Assembly (NCBI GenBank): GCA_042090785.1
Contig: JBELIP010000021.1
Coordinates: 1 to 21,670 of the forward strand
DNA length: 21,670 bases
Reading direction: 5' to 3'
Source: UBA7434 sp042090785
GTDB taxonomy: Bacteria > Pseudomonadota > Gammaproteobacteria > Pseudomonadales > UBA7434
Each line of letters begins with the position of its first letter. The stretch's first letter is position 1. Below are positions 1 through 7,259 of the stretch, piece after piece. The translations under genes and the position numbers were made by a program. The notes under the pieces are model-generated. The model ran no database searches. It was not told the origin of the DNA and was given only the letters and a program-made list of their open reading frames with translations.

Positions 1-2
1 GC

Positions 3-134
3 GCTAATGCGCTAAGTATTATTATTCCATGCCATCGTATTATTGGCAGCAATGGAAAAATGGTTGGCTATGCCGGCGGGCTACCAACCAAAGAGAAATT
101 GCTTACACTAGAAAATAATTTGTTTGCCGCTTAA
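3..134 (+). CDS. Methylated-DNA--protein-cysteine S-methyltransferase, 3' end only
   Basis: The window opens inside this gene. The 43 visible codons contain the active-site signature IPCHRII followed by GSNGKMVGYAGG and a short Leu-rich helix, ending in TAA at 132-134. In the Ogt/Ada-C family the PCHR cysteine accepts the alkyl group from O6-alkylguanine in an irreversible repair reaction, and the Gly-rich stretch after it forms the DNA-binding wing. Only the last quarter is present, so I cannot tell a stand-alone Ogt from the C-terminus of an Ada fusion. It is convergent with the thioesterase gene at 205-600, with an inverted repeat between the two. Confidence 0.9.
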   Translation, partial: ANALSIIIPCHRIIGSNGKMVGYAGGLPTKEKLLTLENNLFAA

Positions 135-160
135 AAACTATAAACGCTTATCAATGATAT

Positions 161-190
161 TGATTAGATTAGTTGCCACTAATCTAATCA
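161..190. terminator. 13-bp inverted repeat between convergent genes
   Basis: A perfect 13-bp inverted repeat (161-173 and 178-190) encloses a TGCC loop, between the stop codons of the alkyltransferase (134) and thioesterase (205) genes. A weaker outer pair is ataaacgc (140-147) with gcgtttat (209-216). The stem is AT-rich and has no clean U tract, so a bidirectional terminator is the likely role by position but is inferred. Confidence 0.5.
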
Positions 191-204
191 ACTAACAAGA
201 TGAG

Positions 205-600
205 TTATGCGTTTATCATTATAGGAGCAAGGCGCTCTCTAATTTCGGGGGGAATAGTTGCAGACTGATTAGTTTGATAATCAAAATACACCATTATCGC
301 ATCGCCACGAGCCACTAATTGGTCACGCTGCCAAGCTTCATGCTTAACGACCATAGAGCTATTACCTATTTTCTCTATGCCCGTGCGAATATCAACCTCT
401 TCGCCAAAAAAAATCTGCGCAACAAAATCAACCGACATCTTCGCCAAGATTAAAGGCCAATCATCAACACTCATCGAAGGGTGAACCGCGCTAAAAATAC
501 TATGACGACCCTGCTCAAACCAAACCGGTAACACGGTGTTATTGATATGGCCTAAAGCATCGGTTTCAGCAAAGCGTGGCGTAACGGTTAAACTTAACAT
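205..600 (-). CDS. Acyl-CoA thioesterase, 4HBT hot-dog family
   Basis: This 131-aa protein has the usual length of a single hot-dog domain of the 4-hydroxybenzoyl-CoA thioesterase/YbgC/FadM type. The N-terminal motif around residues 9-21 reads RFAETDALGHINN; Asp14 matches the catalytic aspartate position and the GHxNN turn follows it. Such enzymes hydrolyse acyl-CoA thioesters in the cytoplasm; the actual acyl substrate cannot be read from sequence. The ATG start is supported by a purine-rich ribosome binding site (AGGAGAGG) a few bases upstream. The gene stands alone, convergent with the alkyltransferase gene. Three 16-bp tandem repeats lie directly upstream of the ribosome binding site. Confidence 0.9.
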   Translation of the reverse strand: MLSLTVTPRFAETDALGHINNTVLPVWFEQGRHSIFSAVHPSMSVDDWPLILAKMSVDFVAQIFFGEEVDIRTGIEKIGNSSMVVKHEAWQRDQLVARGDAIMVYFDYQTNQSATIPPEIRERLAPIMINA

Positions 601-613
601 GGCCTCTCCTATT

Positions 614-661
614 CAAAGCGAATTTAACTCAAAGCGAATTTAACCCAAAGCGAATTTAACC
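614..661. repeat. Three tandem 16-bp repeats upstream of the thioesterase gene
   Basis: The units at 614-629, 630-645 and 646-661 read caaagcgaatttaacY and differ only in the last base (T, C, C). They lie in the 5' leader of the minus-strand thioesterase gene, about 14 bp before its start codon. The copies are directly abutting with no spacers, so this is not CRISPR-like. Confidence 0.9.
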
Positions 662-827
662 CACAAACCCTATTAGCATTTTTGATAACGCACTTCAGCG
701 CAAAATAGCATTTTGGCGGATAGAAAAACAAGAGGTTTGATGATGAAAATTTAGGCAAGCATACCAACGACGTCAGAGCAAAAATGGCTTATAGAAATAA
801 ACCCAGTTAATGCTCAAAAAAAGTAAG

Positions 828-903
828 TGGCGTCCCCTAGGGGACTCGAACCCCTGTTCCCGCCGTGAAAGGGCGGTGTCCTAGGCCACTAGACGAAGGG
901 GAC
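828..903 (-). tRNA. tRNA-Glu (anticodon UUC)
   Basis: The reverse complement folds as a 76-nt tRNA with a GTCCCCT/AGGGGAC acceptor stem, discriminator G, encoded CCA (828-830), and a T arm with GGTTCGAGTC. The anticodon loop CTTTCAC places the anticodon UUC at 867-869. It closely resembles the enterobacterial glutamate tRNA. It is a single gene with its own promoter at 922-949; a T-run in transcript sense (815-821) lies just downstream and may end transcription. Confidence 0.97.
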
Positions 904-921
904 GCAGCGTTGGAGGCGTGC

Positions 922-949
922 ATTCTACTGATCCGCATCCAAAGTGCAA
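922..949 (-). promoter_or_regulatory. Sigma70-type promoter of tRNA-Glu
   Basis: On the minus strand a -35 box TTGCAC (944-949) and a -10 box TAGAAT (922-927) are separated by 16 bp and followed by a GC-rich discriminator (GCACGCC). The mature tRNA 5' end is about 19 bp downstream of the -10 box. A GC-rich discriminator is typical of stable-RNA promoters under stringent control; that regulation is inferred. Confidence 0.75.
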
Positions 950-1000
950 GTATCTAATAGAAAAAAATTTAAAGACTGCCATTCATGGGCTAATTATTGT

Positions 1001-1006
1001 TAAAAT
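1001..1006 (+). promoter_or_regulatory. Possible -10 box for the isopropylmalate dehydrogenase-like gene
   Basis: TAAAAT at 1001-1006 is followed by an alternating GC discriminator (gcgcgcgc). There is no convincing -35 hexamer at the right distance. If used, it would give a leader of about 125 nt. Confidence 0.3.
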
Positions 1007-1140
1007 GCGCGCGCTTAATTCAGCGCCTATTTTTCTACTTAGATAAGCAAATAGACCCTAAAACCCTTATAAATACTTTAAAATAGCGGCAAAAAAGCAA
1101 CTACTTACGTAAACCTATAAACACTGTATTGGATAAAATC

Positions 1141-2241
1141 ATGACACGTTACAAAATTGGTATTTTTGCCGGTGACGGCATTGGCCCAGAAATCATGGAT
1201 GAAGGCGTAAAAATCCTTAAATTAATCGAACAAAGAAACGACGTTAGTTTCGAGTTAATTCCTGCCGCCTTTGGCGCCAACGCCTATTTTAGCCATGGCG
1301 ACTGCTTTCCCGATGAAACAAAAGCCATCTGTGACGAAGTCGATGCACTCATAAAGGGTCCAATTGGTCTTAACCATGAGGATTCTAAAAAGATACCTGT
1401 TGACCTTCAGCCAGAACGAGGCGCCCTACTACCTATGCGTCGCCGCCTTAACACCTACGCGAATTTCAGGCCCGTATCACTTCCTAAAGAACTCGCCCAC
1501 TTCTCGCCGCTAAAACCAGAAGTCATTGGCGAAGGTATCGATTTAATTATGGTGCGCGAGTTAGTTGGCGGTCTCTATTTTGGCAATAAAGAAGTTGGCG
1601 TTAATGCTAATGGTCGTCGCTTTGTGAATGAATCGTTAGAATACGATGAAGACCAAATTAGCCGAATTTTAATAGAGTCTTTTAAAGTGGCCAGCGGCAG
1701 AAAAAAGGTGCTGCATAACATTCATAAGAGCAACGTTTTAAAATCAAGCGTTTTATGGAACGAAGTACTCGACGAAATAGCCCCAGACTTCCCCGATGTT
1801 GAAGTTAAACATATGCTAGTTGATGCTGCCGCTACAGCACTTTGCTTAAATCCAGGGCAATTTGATGTCATGGTTATGGAAAACATGTTTGGCGACATTC
1901 TTAGCGATCAAGGTGGTGGCATACTAGGTTCGTTAGGACTTATGCCATCTGCCTGTATAGGCCCAGAAAAAGCCTATTACGAACCCTCACACGGTTCGGC
2001 GCCAGACATTGCCGGCCAGAACATTGCTAACCCTTATTCAATGATTGGCTCGGTGGCGATGATGCTTGAATACAGCTTTGGCATGCACGACGAAGCCAAA
2101 AACGTTTGGGCTGCTATGCAAGGTGTATTTGCCGATGGTTACTCAACAGCAGATTTATCGAAACCAGGATCAGATGTAAGAATGATTGCCACTAATGAAT
2201 TTGGTGACAAGGTTGCAGAAAAGCTAATCGCGAAAAACTAG
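1141..2241 (+). CDS. Isocitrate/isopropylmalate dehydrogenase family protein (LeuB-like)
   Basis: This 366-aa protein belongs to the beta-decarboxylating dehydrogenase family. I use the ATG at 1141; a TTG at 1129 is also in frame, and neither has a strong Shine-Dalgarno. Motifs numbered from MTRY include GDGIGPE (11-17), MRRRL (99-103), VRELVGGLYFG (138-148, catalytic Tyr146 and substrate Arg139), HKSNVL with catalytic Lys196, metal ligands Asp228 and Asp252/Asp256 in FGDILSDQ, and GSAPDIAG (285-292). The last matches the NAD-specific LeuB pattern. The RELVGG signature favours isopropylmalate or beta-methylmalate over isocitrate, but the substrate is inferred. It is convergent with a LeuA/CimA-like synthase, suggesting a shared branched-chain keto-acid elongation route. 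No LeuC or LeuD is nearby. Confidence 0.9.
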   Translation: MTRYKIGIFAGDGIGPEIMDEGVKILKLIEQRNDVSFELIPAAFGANAYFSHGDCFPDETKAICDEVDALIKGPIGLNHEDSKKIPVDLQPERGALLPMRRRLNTYANFRPVSLPKELAHFSPLKPEVIGEGIDLIMVRELVGGLYFGNKEVGVNANGRRFVNESLEYDEDQISRILIESFKVASGRKKVLHNIHKSNVLKSSVLWNEVLDEIAPDFPDVEVKHMLVDAAATALCLNPGQFDVMVMENMFGDILSDQGGGILGSLGLMPSACIGPEKAYYEPSHGSAPDIAGQNIANPYSMIGSVAMMLEYSFGMHDEAKNVWAAMQGVFADGYSTADLSKPGSDVRMIATNEFGDKVAEKLIAKN

Positions 2242-2254
2242 CCTGCATTTAATT

Positions 2255-2290
2255 AACCGTTTACTGCATGCGCTCATGCAGTAAACGGTT
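2255..2290. terminator. Perfect 16-bp hairpin shared by convergent genes
   Basis: The arms at 2255-2270 and 2275-2290 are perfect inverted repeats around a CGCT loop. The hairpin starts 14 bp after the dehydrogenase stop and includes the last five sense codons and the stop of the minus-strand synthase. Flanking U-runs are short in both directions, so it probably acts as a bidirectional terminator or 3'-end stabiliser; that role is inferred. Confidence 0.75.
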
Positions 2291-3790
2291 TAATACACGT
2301 AACGTCGCTTCAACGGCGGCAAAAACCTGATTAGCATGCATGCCCCGAGTAGTGATTTTTGCATTGTTCGGCAACTTCCAGGTGACACTGGCCTCTGTCA
2401 ACGCATTGGTATGGCCGCCTCGCGGAATATGAACTTGGTAATCAAGCAATTCTGGCAACACTAAATCTAACTGCGCCAAAATCTCACCAATAGCTGCGGT
2501 AAATGCATCAAAACCGCCATTACCCTGCCCTTCAGCTGCATAAGCCACACCGTCAATTTCTACAGCAACACTCGCTACCGCTTGCTTATCCATTTGACTT
2601 TGTAAATCACAACGGATTAAAACGATATGCTGGAAAAGATCACGCTCTAAGACATCCGCAATAATAAACGGTAAGTCATCGGGCGTTATACGCTGCTTGG
2701 AATCTCCCAGCTGCACCACGCGATCTAACACTTTTCTCTGATCCTCGACCGACAACGCTATTCCTAGCTCTTCTAAATTTTTTAATAACGACGCCTTACC
2801 ACTCATTTTACCCAACGCATACGTTCGCTTACGGGCAAAACGTTCAGGGTACAATTTGCTCACATACAAATTGCCTTTATGATCACCATCGGCATGAATC
2901 CCTGCCGTTTGTGTAAATACATCGGAACCAAGAATCGGTGTATTGTTAGCAACAAATTTGCCAGAGAAACTTTCGACCATTTGACTAACACTCACAATAT
3001 GCGACTCATCAATGCCGAGCTCAAGCTCCATTTTATCGTTTAACACAACAGCAACTTCGGCCAAAGAAGCATTACCTGCCCGCTCACCCAAGCAATTCAC
3101 TGTACAGTGAATAGAATCAATCCCAGCATTAACGGCAGCCATAACATTAGCGGTAGCAAGACCGTAATCATTATGTGGATGAAAATCAAAACGATGATTC
3201 GGAAAACGTTGGCTCATATCACAAAGGCTGTCATAGACTTCACTCGGCGACATAACACCTAATGTATCGGGCAGCATAAAATGTTCTATGCCGCAGCCAT
3301 CTAACGCAGAAGCTAAGCCATAAACATAATCAGGACTATCGGCATAACCGTTTGACCAGTCTTCAAAATAGACATTAACAGTAAGACCTTTTTTCTGCGC
3401 GTAGGCAATGGTCGTTTTAATATCTTCGACATGCTGCTCAAGTGTTTTGCCCAGCTGATTATGACAATGCTTTAAACTGCCTTTAGTCAGCAGGTTAATC
3501 ACCTTACCGCCGGCCTCTACAATCCAGTCGACGCTTTTCGTGTTGTCAACGAAACCCAGCACTTCAACACGGCCGTCATAGCCCTCCGCAGCCGCCCAAG
3601 CATTAATGCGTGCAACCGCTTGTTGTTCACCAGTAGATACGCGTGCTGAGGCCACTTCAATACGATCGACTTTGAGCTTAGATAGCAAAGCAGTTGCGAG
3701 GCTCACCTTTTCATCAGGCGAAAAAGAGACACCTTGTGTCTGCTCGCCATCACGCAAGGTGGTATCCATAATAGTGATATATTTTGTCAT
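2261..3790 (-). CDS. LeuA/CimA-type alpha-isopropylmalate or citramalate synthase with LeuA allosteric domain
   Basis: This 509-aa protein is numbered from the ATG at 3790 (MTKYITIMDTT), where family homology begins. An in-frame upstream TTG at 3850 would add 20 residues of no obvious family match. The N-terminal DRE-TIM barrel shows TTLRDGEQ (10-17, metal Asp14), HPHNDYG (204-210, metal His204/His206), CLGERAGNAS (233-242) and AGIHADG (297-303). Residues from about 385 to the end resemble the LeuA dimer/allosteric domain, with GQGNGGFDAF (421-430) and a TNALTEASV segment. Family members condense acetyl-CoA with 2-oxoisovalerate, pyruvate or similar 2-oxo acids; the true keto acid is not decidable here. 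The convergent LeuB-like gene would supply a later oxidative step. Confidence 0.9.
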   Translation of the reverse strand: MTKYITIMDTTLRDGEQTQGVSFSPDEKVSLATALLSKLKVDRIEVASARVSTGEQQAVARINAWAAAEGYDGRVEVLGFVDNTKSVDWIVEAGGKVINLLTKGSLKHCHNQLGKTLEQHVEDIKTTIAYAQKKGLTVNVYFEDWSNGYADSPDYVYGLASALDGCGIEHFMLPDTLGVMSPSEVYDSLCDMSQRFPNHRFDFHPHNDYGLATANVMAAVNAGIDSIHCTVNCLGERAGNASLAEVAVVLNDKMELELGIDESHIVSVSQMVESFSGKFVANNTPILGSDVFTQTAGIHADGDHKGNLYVSKLYPERFARKRTYALGKMSGKASLLKNLEELGIALSVEDQRKVLDRVVQLGDSKQRITPDDLPFIIADVLERDLFQHIVLIRCDLQSQMDKQAVASVAVEIDGVAYAAEGQGNGGFDAFTAAIGEILAQLDLVLPELLDYQVHIPRGGHTNALTEASVTWKLPNNAKITTRGMHANQVFAAVEATLRVLNRLLHERMQ

Positions 3791-3925
3791 TCGCCAACTG
3801 CCAGATTCATGGATAGGGGTTACGATTAAAGAAATCGACAATCGTAACAACTTGATTAAAGTATACGATAAAAATTTAGCGATTTTTTGTTCAGAATTAC
3901 ACTGAGAAGATATTTATTGCATTCG

Positions 3926-3964
3926 AGCGCTGTAATGAAATCTTATGTTGAAGCGCTGTATTGA
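3926..3964. repeat. 13-bp direct repeat upstream of the synthase gene
   Basis: Two copies of agcgctgtaWtga (3926-3938 and 3952-3964) differ at one base and start 26 bp apart, each containing the palindrome AGCGCT. They lie about 140-175 bp upstream of the synthase start. Spacing of about two and a half helical turns could suit an operator, but this is speculation. Confidence 0.5.
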
Positions 3965-4001
3965 GTTACGCAAGCCAAAATCGGTATCGTTAAGATGAGG
4001 A

Positions 4002-4217
4002 TTAAAAAGTTAATTGACGCTTTACGCACAACAGCGTGGCCTCTTTATACTGCTCTTGCCCCGCCTTTTCACACTCTTTTTTTGTATCAAAACCTTCTAT
4101 TGAGAAAGTCTCTACCACGTTGCCAGATTCCATATGCACTAAAAGATCCCAGTATTCGCCGGATTTGCAACCAATCAGAGTAATAACTAGACAGAAACTA
4201 AGTGGAACAAGTCTCAC
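4002..4217 (-). CDS. Small putative lipoprotein, function unknown
   Basis: This 71-aa protein starts at a GTG (4215-4217) preceded by a purine-rich AAAGAGAG. The N-terminus has Arg2, a hydrophobic stretch and the lipobox LIGC, placing the lipidated cysteine at residue 17. The mature part of about 55 residues is polar and has two more cysteines (CEKAG and LLCVK regions), which could form a disulfide in the periplasm. I do not recognise a family. The signal peptide and lipobox are clear enough to prefer this frame over two overlapping plus-strand frames. It is a single gene upstream of, and on the same strand as, the leucine-type synthase, about 210 bp away. Confidence 0.75.
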   Translation of the reverse strand: MRLVPLSFCLVITLIGCKSGEYWDLLVHMESGNVVETFSIEGFDTKKECEKAGQEQYKEATLLCVKRQLTF

Positions 4218-4445
4218 GATAACGCTCTCTTTCTTATAATTTTCTTGTACTTTTAAAACTGACCTAGGTTCAAAACATTGATTAAATGATTATAACGGAT
4301 TATTGATACGCTGTTAAAAATTTATTGTGGCGCTAACCGTTTATGGTGACCCGATGCGATTAAATACTTAAAGTCAGAATAAAAAATGTTGCAATGGTTT
4401 AACCCTCTGCTGGACAAACCTACAGACGTTATACCTGAAAGCCAA

Positions 4446-6299
4446 CTATCTAAGACGCCAACCTCGCCGCGCCAAAAATAATAAAAACCCTCCTAACAGC
4501 CACTGCGCAAACACCGAAAGTAGCGGAATACTATACGTACACTGCGAAGCATCAGGCCTACAAGCGTCATCGTTCCAGGCGTCAAATTGGTTCACAAAGC
4601 CATCGCCATCATTATCAAGTATATTCGACTCCAAGTGATCGAAAATACCGTCAGCATCACTATCAATAATGTTTGATTCCAAATAATCTAAAATGCCGTC
4701 GCCATCAGAATCAGTAAACTCACCCTCATCAAAATTTGTTAAGCCATCATTATCACTGTCTACATTACACGCACTAACAAACACAGCCGGAACACAAGGA
4801 TCTAAAGCGTCGCTATCAAGATGATCAAACAAACCATCGCCATCGGTATCAATAAAATCAACCGCCTGCCAGGCAAGACTATAGTCCCATTCAAAATTAG
4901 CGCCAACACTCTCAACTCGAACTTGATAGTCACGACCGGCTAGCAATTCAAACCAAATGTTTTCGGTATTATCAATACTGCTTAATGAGCTAGCCACCAC
5001 AGTATCTGCACCCGCGGTTGTATCAACTAAATATAAATTTAAATTTCTTAACACCGCCGTTGAATTAAAAAAACTACTGGTCCCGCCATCGACATCAAGG
5101 TTCCAAACTAATGATGCTGCAAAAAATTGGTTGCCCGTCGCCGTGCCTAAATTATATTCCGCAACGGTATCCGACCCCCTCCTGCCACCAAACCTTGGCA
5201 CATAATCGAAACCCGTATAAGAAAGTATGGCACTGCCGCCCTCTTGAATACTCGCCTGCTCACCCGCCGCCAAAATCGCATAACTATTATTGATATTGAG
5301 CTGGCCAGCACCGTAACGCCAATCCAAACCATTATCGGTTTGGTTCGCTGTTGCCACGCGATAATTTTCAACATTGGCCGCACTCGAAGTATTGTTGGTA
5401 AACCGCGAGGCGCCAGCCATTAATGCCGCCTTAATCGTTTCACTGCGTTCAGCATTATAAACAACCGCTCCAACACGATTACTGGTGCTACCATCTGACC
5501 ACGCCGGATTCGAGTGCGCAGCATCCACCATTAATACCGCAGCCGATGCAATATCAGGCGCAGCGCTACTGGTGGTCGATTGTGGCGAAACTAAATGAAT
5601 CGCTGGACGCCCTGTTACATAAATAGCATCAATGCCGGTCACTGAATCTAAATGATTAGCATCTGTGCGACCAGCCGTTATTACGTTATAAGCCGTAGTC
5701 AATAGAGGCCGCGAACCTACGGTCGAGTTATTTGGCGCCACAACCTGAATAAACTCATCTCGTTCGATTATCCAATCCAAACGACGCAACACATTAGATG
5801 TGGCTAACGACAGAATTTCACCATCATTGTTAGTTAAATAACTGGCCACCCAACTATTATTAGCAACCCGGCGAATACTCTGCTCAGGTGACGACGAAAC
5901 ACCATATTTAAGAAATTCAAAAAGAAAAGGATCGGCACCGTATATACCGATATTTGTCACCCCTGGCGTCATGGATATAGTCAATCCGTAAAAACGCATC
6001 CCCACATTGGTTGCATGACTACTAGCCCCTGCTGACGGAGTATTACTAAAATCTTCAAGCGTTTTTCCAACAAACTCGCTATTACTGACATCAGGAATAA
6101 AATCTGTCCCCGCTTCAATCTGCATTACGGCAATGCCTGCCCCGTCAGGTAACGCCGCGCCAAGCTCGGTCGCAAGAGCGGTATAACCAAGATCTTCGAA
6201 GCTATCTGCCAAAGATTCAGCCGGCAGCAGAAAACAGGCCAGTAACAGGCATTGGGCATACACGCTGCAGAAATAAGGTTTAAAACTGAAATTTATCAA
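4446..6299 (-). CDS. Secreted divergent subtilase-like protein with TSP3 repeats and IPTL-CTERM-like tail
   Basis: This 617-aa exported protein begins at a TTG (6299), with no strong ribosome binding site; an in-frame GTG at 6260 would also leave a signal peptide. Residues 13-31 form a signal sequence ending SLA/DS. The region from about 50 to 340 aligns by motif with S8 peptidases: GIAVMQIEAG (55-64) at the Asp position, SSHATNVG with His95, an oxyanion-like APNNS (188-192), and TTSSAAPDIASAA (242-254) with Ser244. The canonical Asp is Gln60, with Glu62 near, so activity is uncertain. Residues about 345-480 look like a PPC-type beta domain. About 484-580 is thrombospondin type-3-like DxDxDGxxD calcium repeats. 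Residues 591-617 are IPLLSVFAQW, a membrane segment and RRGWRLR, like an IPTL-CTERM sorting tail. It is probably anchored and processed at the cell surface. Confidence 0.85.
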   Translation of the reverse strand: MINFSFKPYFCSVYAQCLLLACFLLPAESLADSFEDLGYTALATELGAALPDGAGIAVMQIEAGTDFIPDVSNSEFVGKTLEDFSNTPSAGASSHATNVGMRFYGLTISMTPGVTNIGIYGADPFLFEFLKYGVSSSPEQSIRRVANNSWVASYLTNNDGEILSLATSNVLRRLDWIIERDEFIQVVAPNNSTVGSRPLLTTAYNVITAGRTDANHLDSVTGIDAIYVTGRPAIHLVSPQSTTSSAAPDIASAAVLMVDAAHSNPAWSDGSTSNRVGAVVYNAERSETIKAALMAGASRFTNNTSSAANVENYRVATANQTDNGLDWRYGAGQLNINNSYAILAAGEQASIQEGGSAILSYTGFDYVPRFGGRRGSDTVAEYNLGTATGNQFFAASLVWNLDVDGGTSSFFNSTAVLRNLNLYLVDTTAGADTVVASSLSSIDNTENIWFELLAGRDYQVRVESVGANFEWDYSLAWQAVDFIDTDGDGLFDHLDSDALDPCVPAVFVSACNVDSDNDGLTNFDEGEFTDSDGDGILDYLESNIIDSDADGIFDHLESNILDNDGDGFVNQFDAWNDDACRPDASQCTYSIPLLSVFAQWLLGGFLLFLARRGWRLR

Positions 6300-6484
6300 A
6301 TATGAAAACCGCCGACCTGTCTTTAAGCCTCTTACCAGCGCTAGACTGAAAAGACTTTTTTATTATCATTATTGTATTAAAAATAGACTGTAAGGGCATT
6401 GTAAGCTATATGTCTATTTAAATCGCGCTAAATCCAGTTAAATCTCGTGCCATCTGGCTCAATCTTGCATTATAAAAGGACCTA

Positions 6485-6507
6485 CACAGCAGAAGCCTGT
6501 GGATAAG
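6485..6507. promoter_or_regulatory. DnaA-box-like site and small hairpin
   Basis: TGTGGATAA at 6499-6507 is a perfect reverse-complement match to the DnaA box TTATCCACA. It overlaps a 5-bp inverted repeat (CACAG 6485-6489 with CTGTG 6497-6501) that lies about 50 bp downstream of the MBL hydrolase stop codon. The hairpin could be a weak terminator for that minus-strand operon. A single 9-mer may be chance. Confidence 0.35.
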
Positions 6508-6549
6508 ATTGCCAAAAGGTAAGCGGGAGGCGCATTTACTTTAAATAAT

Positions 6550-7200
6550 TCAGCCACTTACAAACGGATTCTCACTTCGCTCACCAGCAATAGTGGTCGA
6601 TGGACCATGACCCGTAATAACCATCGCATCATCGCATAATGTGTACAGCCGCTCACGAATGGATTTTTCAATCGTCGCAAAGTCACCACCCGGAAAATCG
6701 GTTCTACCGACAGAGCGCTTAAATAAAGTATCGCCTGCAACTAACAACTTCTGCGACTCAAACCAAAAACTCACCGAGCCTGGTGTGTGCCCAGGCGTAT
6801 GAATCGCTACGCCGGAGCAGCAGGCTAAATCGCTATCATCTTCAATCCAATGATCAGGATCGGGTAAAGAAACAGCTGGCACGTTAAAGCGTGCGCACTG
6901 CTGCTCGACCATATCCCAAAGCATCTTGTCTTCTTGATGTAAATGAATTTCAGCACCCGTTGCCTGCTTCAATTCACCGGCCGCCAAAATATGATCCAGA
7001 TGAGCATGGGTGTGAACAATATCAACTAAGGTCAAGTCATGCTGTTTAAGCGTTTGCAAAATTTTCTGCGCATCGCCGCCGGGGTCAATAACCACCGCCT
7101 TCTTTGTAATGGGGTCGCCAATGACACAACAATTGCACAGTAAAGGACCCACAGGAAAGGTCTCAAAAATCATATTGGGGTATTCAGTATCAGCCATCAT
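6550..7200 (-). CDS. Metallo-beta-lactamase-fold hydrolase, glyoxalase II-like (YcbL/GloB2 type)
   Basis: This 216-aa protein has the length of a short glyoxalase II-like MBL hydrolase lacking the C-terminal helical domain. Metal ligands are all visible: HTHAHLDH (63-70, giving His65, His67, Asp69, His70), His138 in HTPGHTPG, Asp157 in AGDTLF and His198 in TGHGP. NCCVIGDP and VVIDPGGD at the N-terminus are typical of the fold. The expected role is hydrolysis of S-D-lactoylglutathione or a related thioester in the cytoplasm; exact substrate unknown. Two adjacent ATG codons (7200, 7197) compete as start, and the ribosome binding site is weak. It lies 59 bp downstream of the dUTPase gene on the same strand, probably in one transcript. 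Confidence 0.93.
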   Translation of the reverse strand: MMADTEYPNMIFETFPVGPLLCNCCVIGDPITKKAVVIDPGGDAQKILQTLKQHDLTLVDIVHTHAHLDHILAAGELKQATGAEIHLHQEDKMLWDMVEQQCARFNVPAVSLPDPDHWIEDDSDLACCSGVAIHTPGHTPGSVSFWFESQKLLVAGDTLFKRSVGRTDFPGGDFATIEKSIRERLYTLCDDAMVITGHGPSTTIAGERSENPFVSG

Positions 7201-7259
7201 CGTCTCAACTTAAGTTTTTATCGCTGTCGACTGGTAACACATGCCTGCAATAGCCTGCG

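Noticed and set aside
828..903. tRNA gene as an attachment site for a mobile island
   Set aside because: I saw no integrase and no duplicate of the tRNA 3' end within the window.
4386..4481. 31-codon plus-strand ORF overlapping the end of the subtilase-like gene
   Set aside because: It has an ATG but no Shine-Dalgarno, no recognisable motif, and its second half is antisense to the IPTL-like tail.
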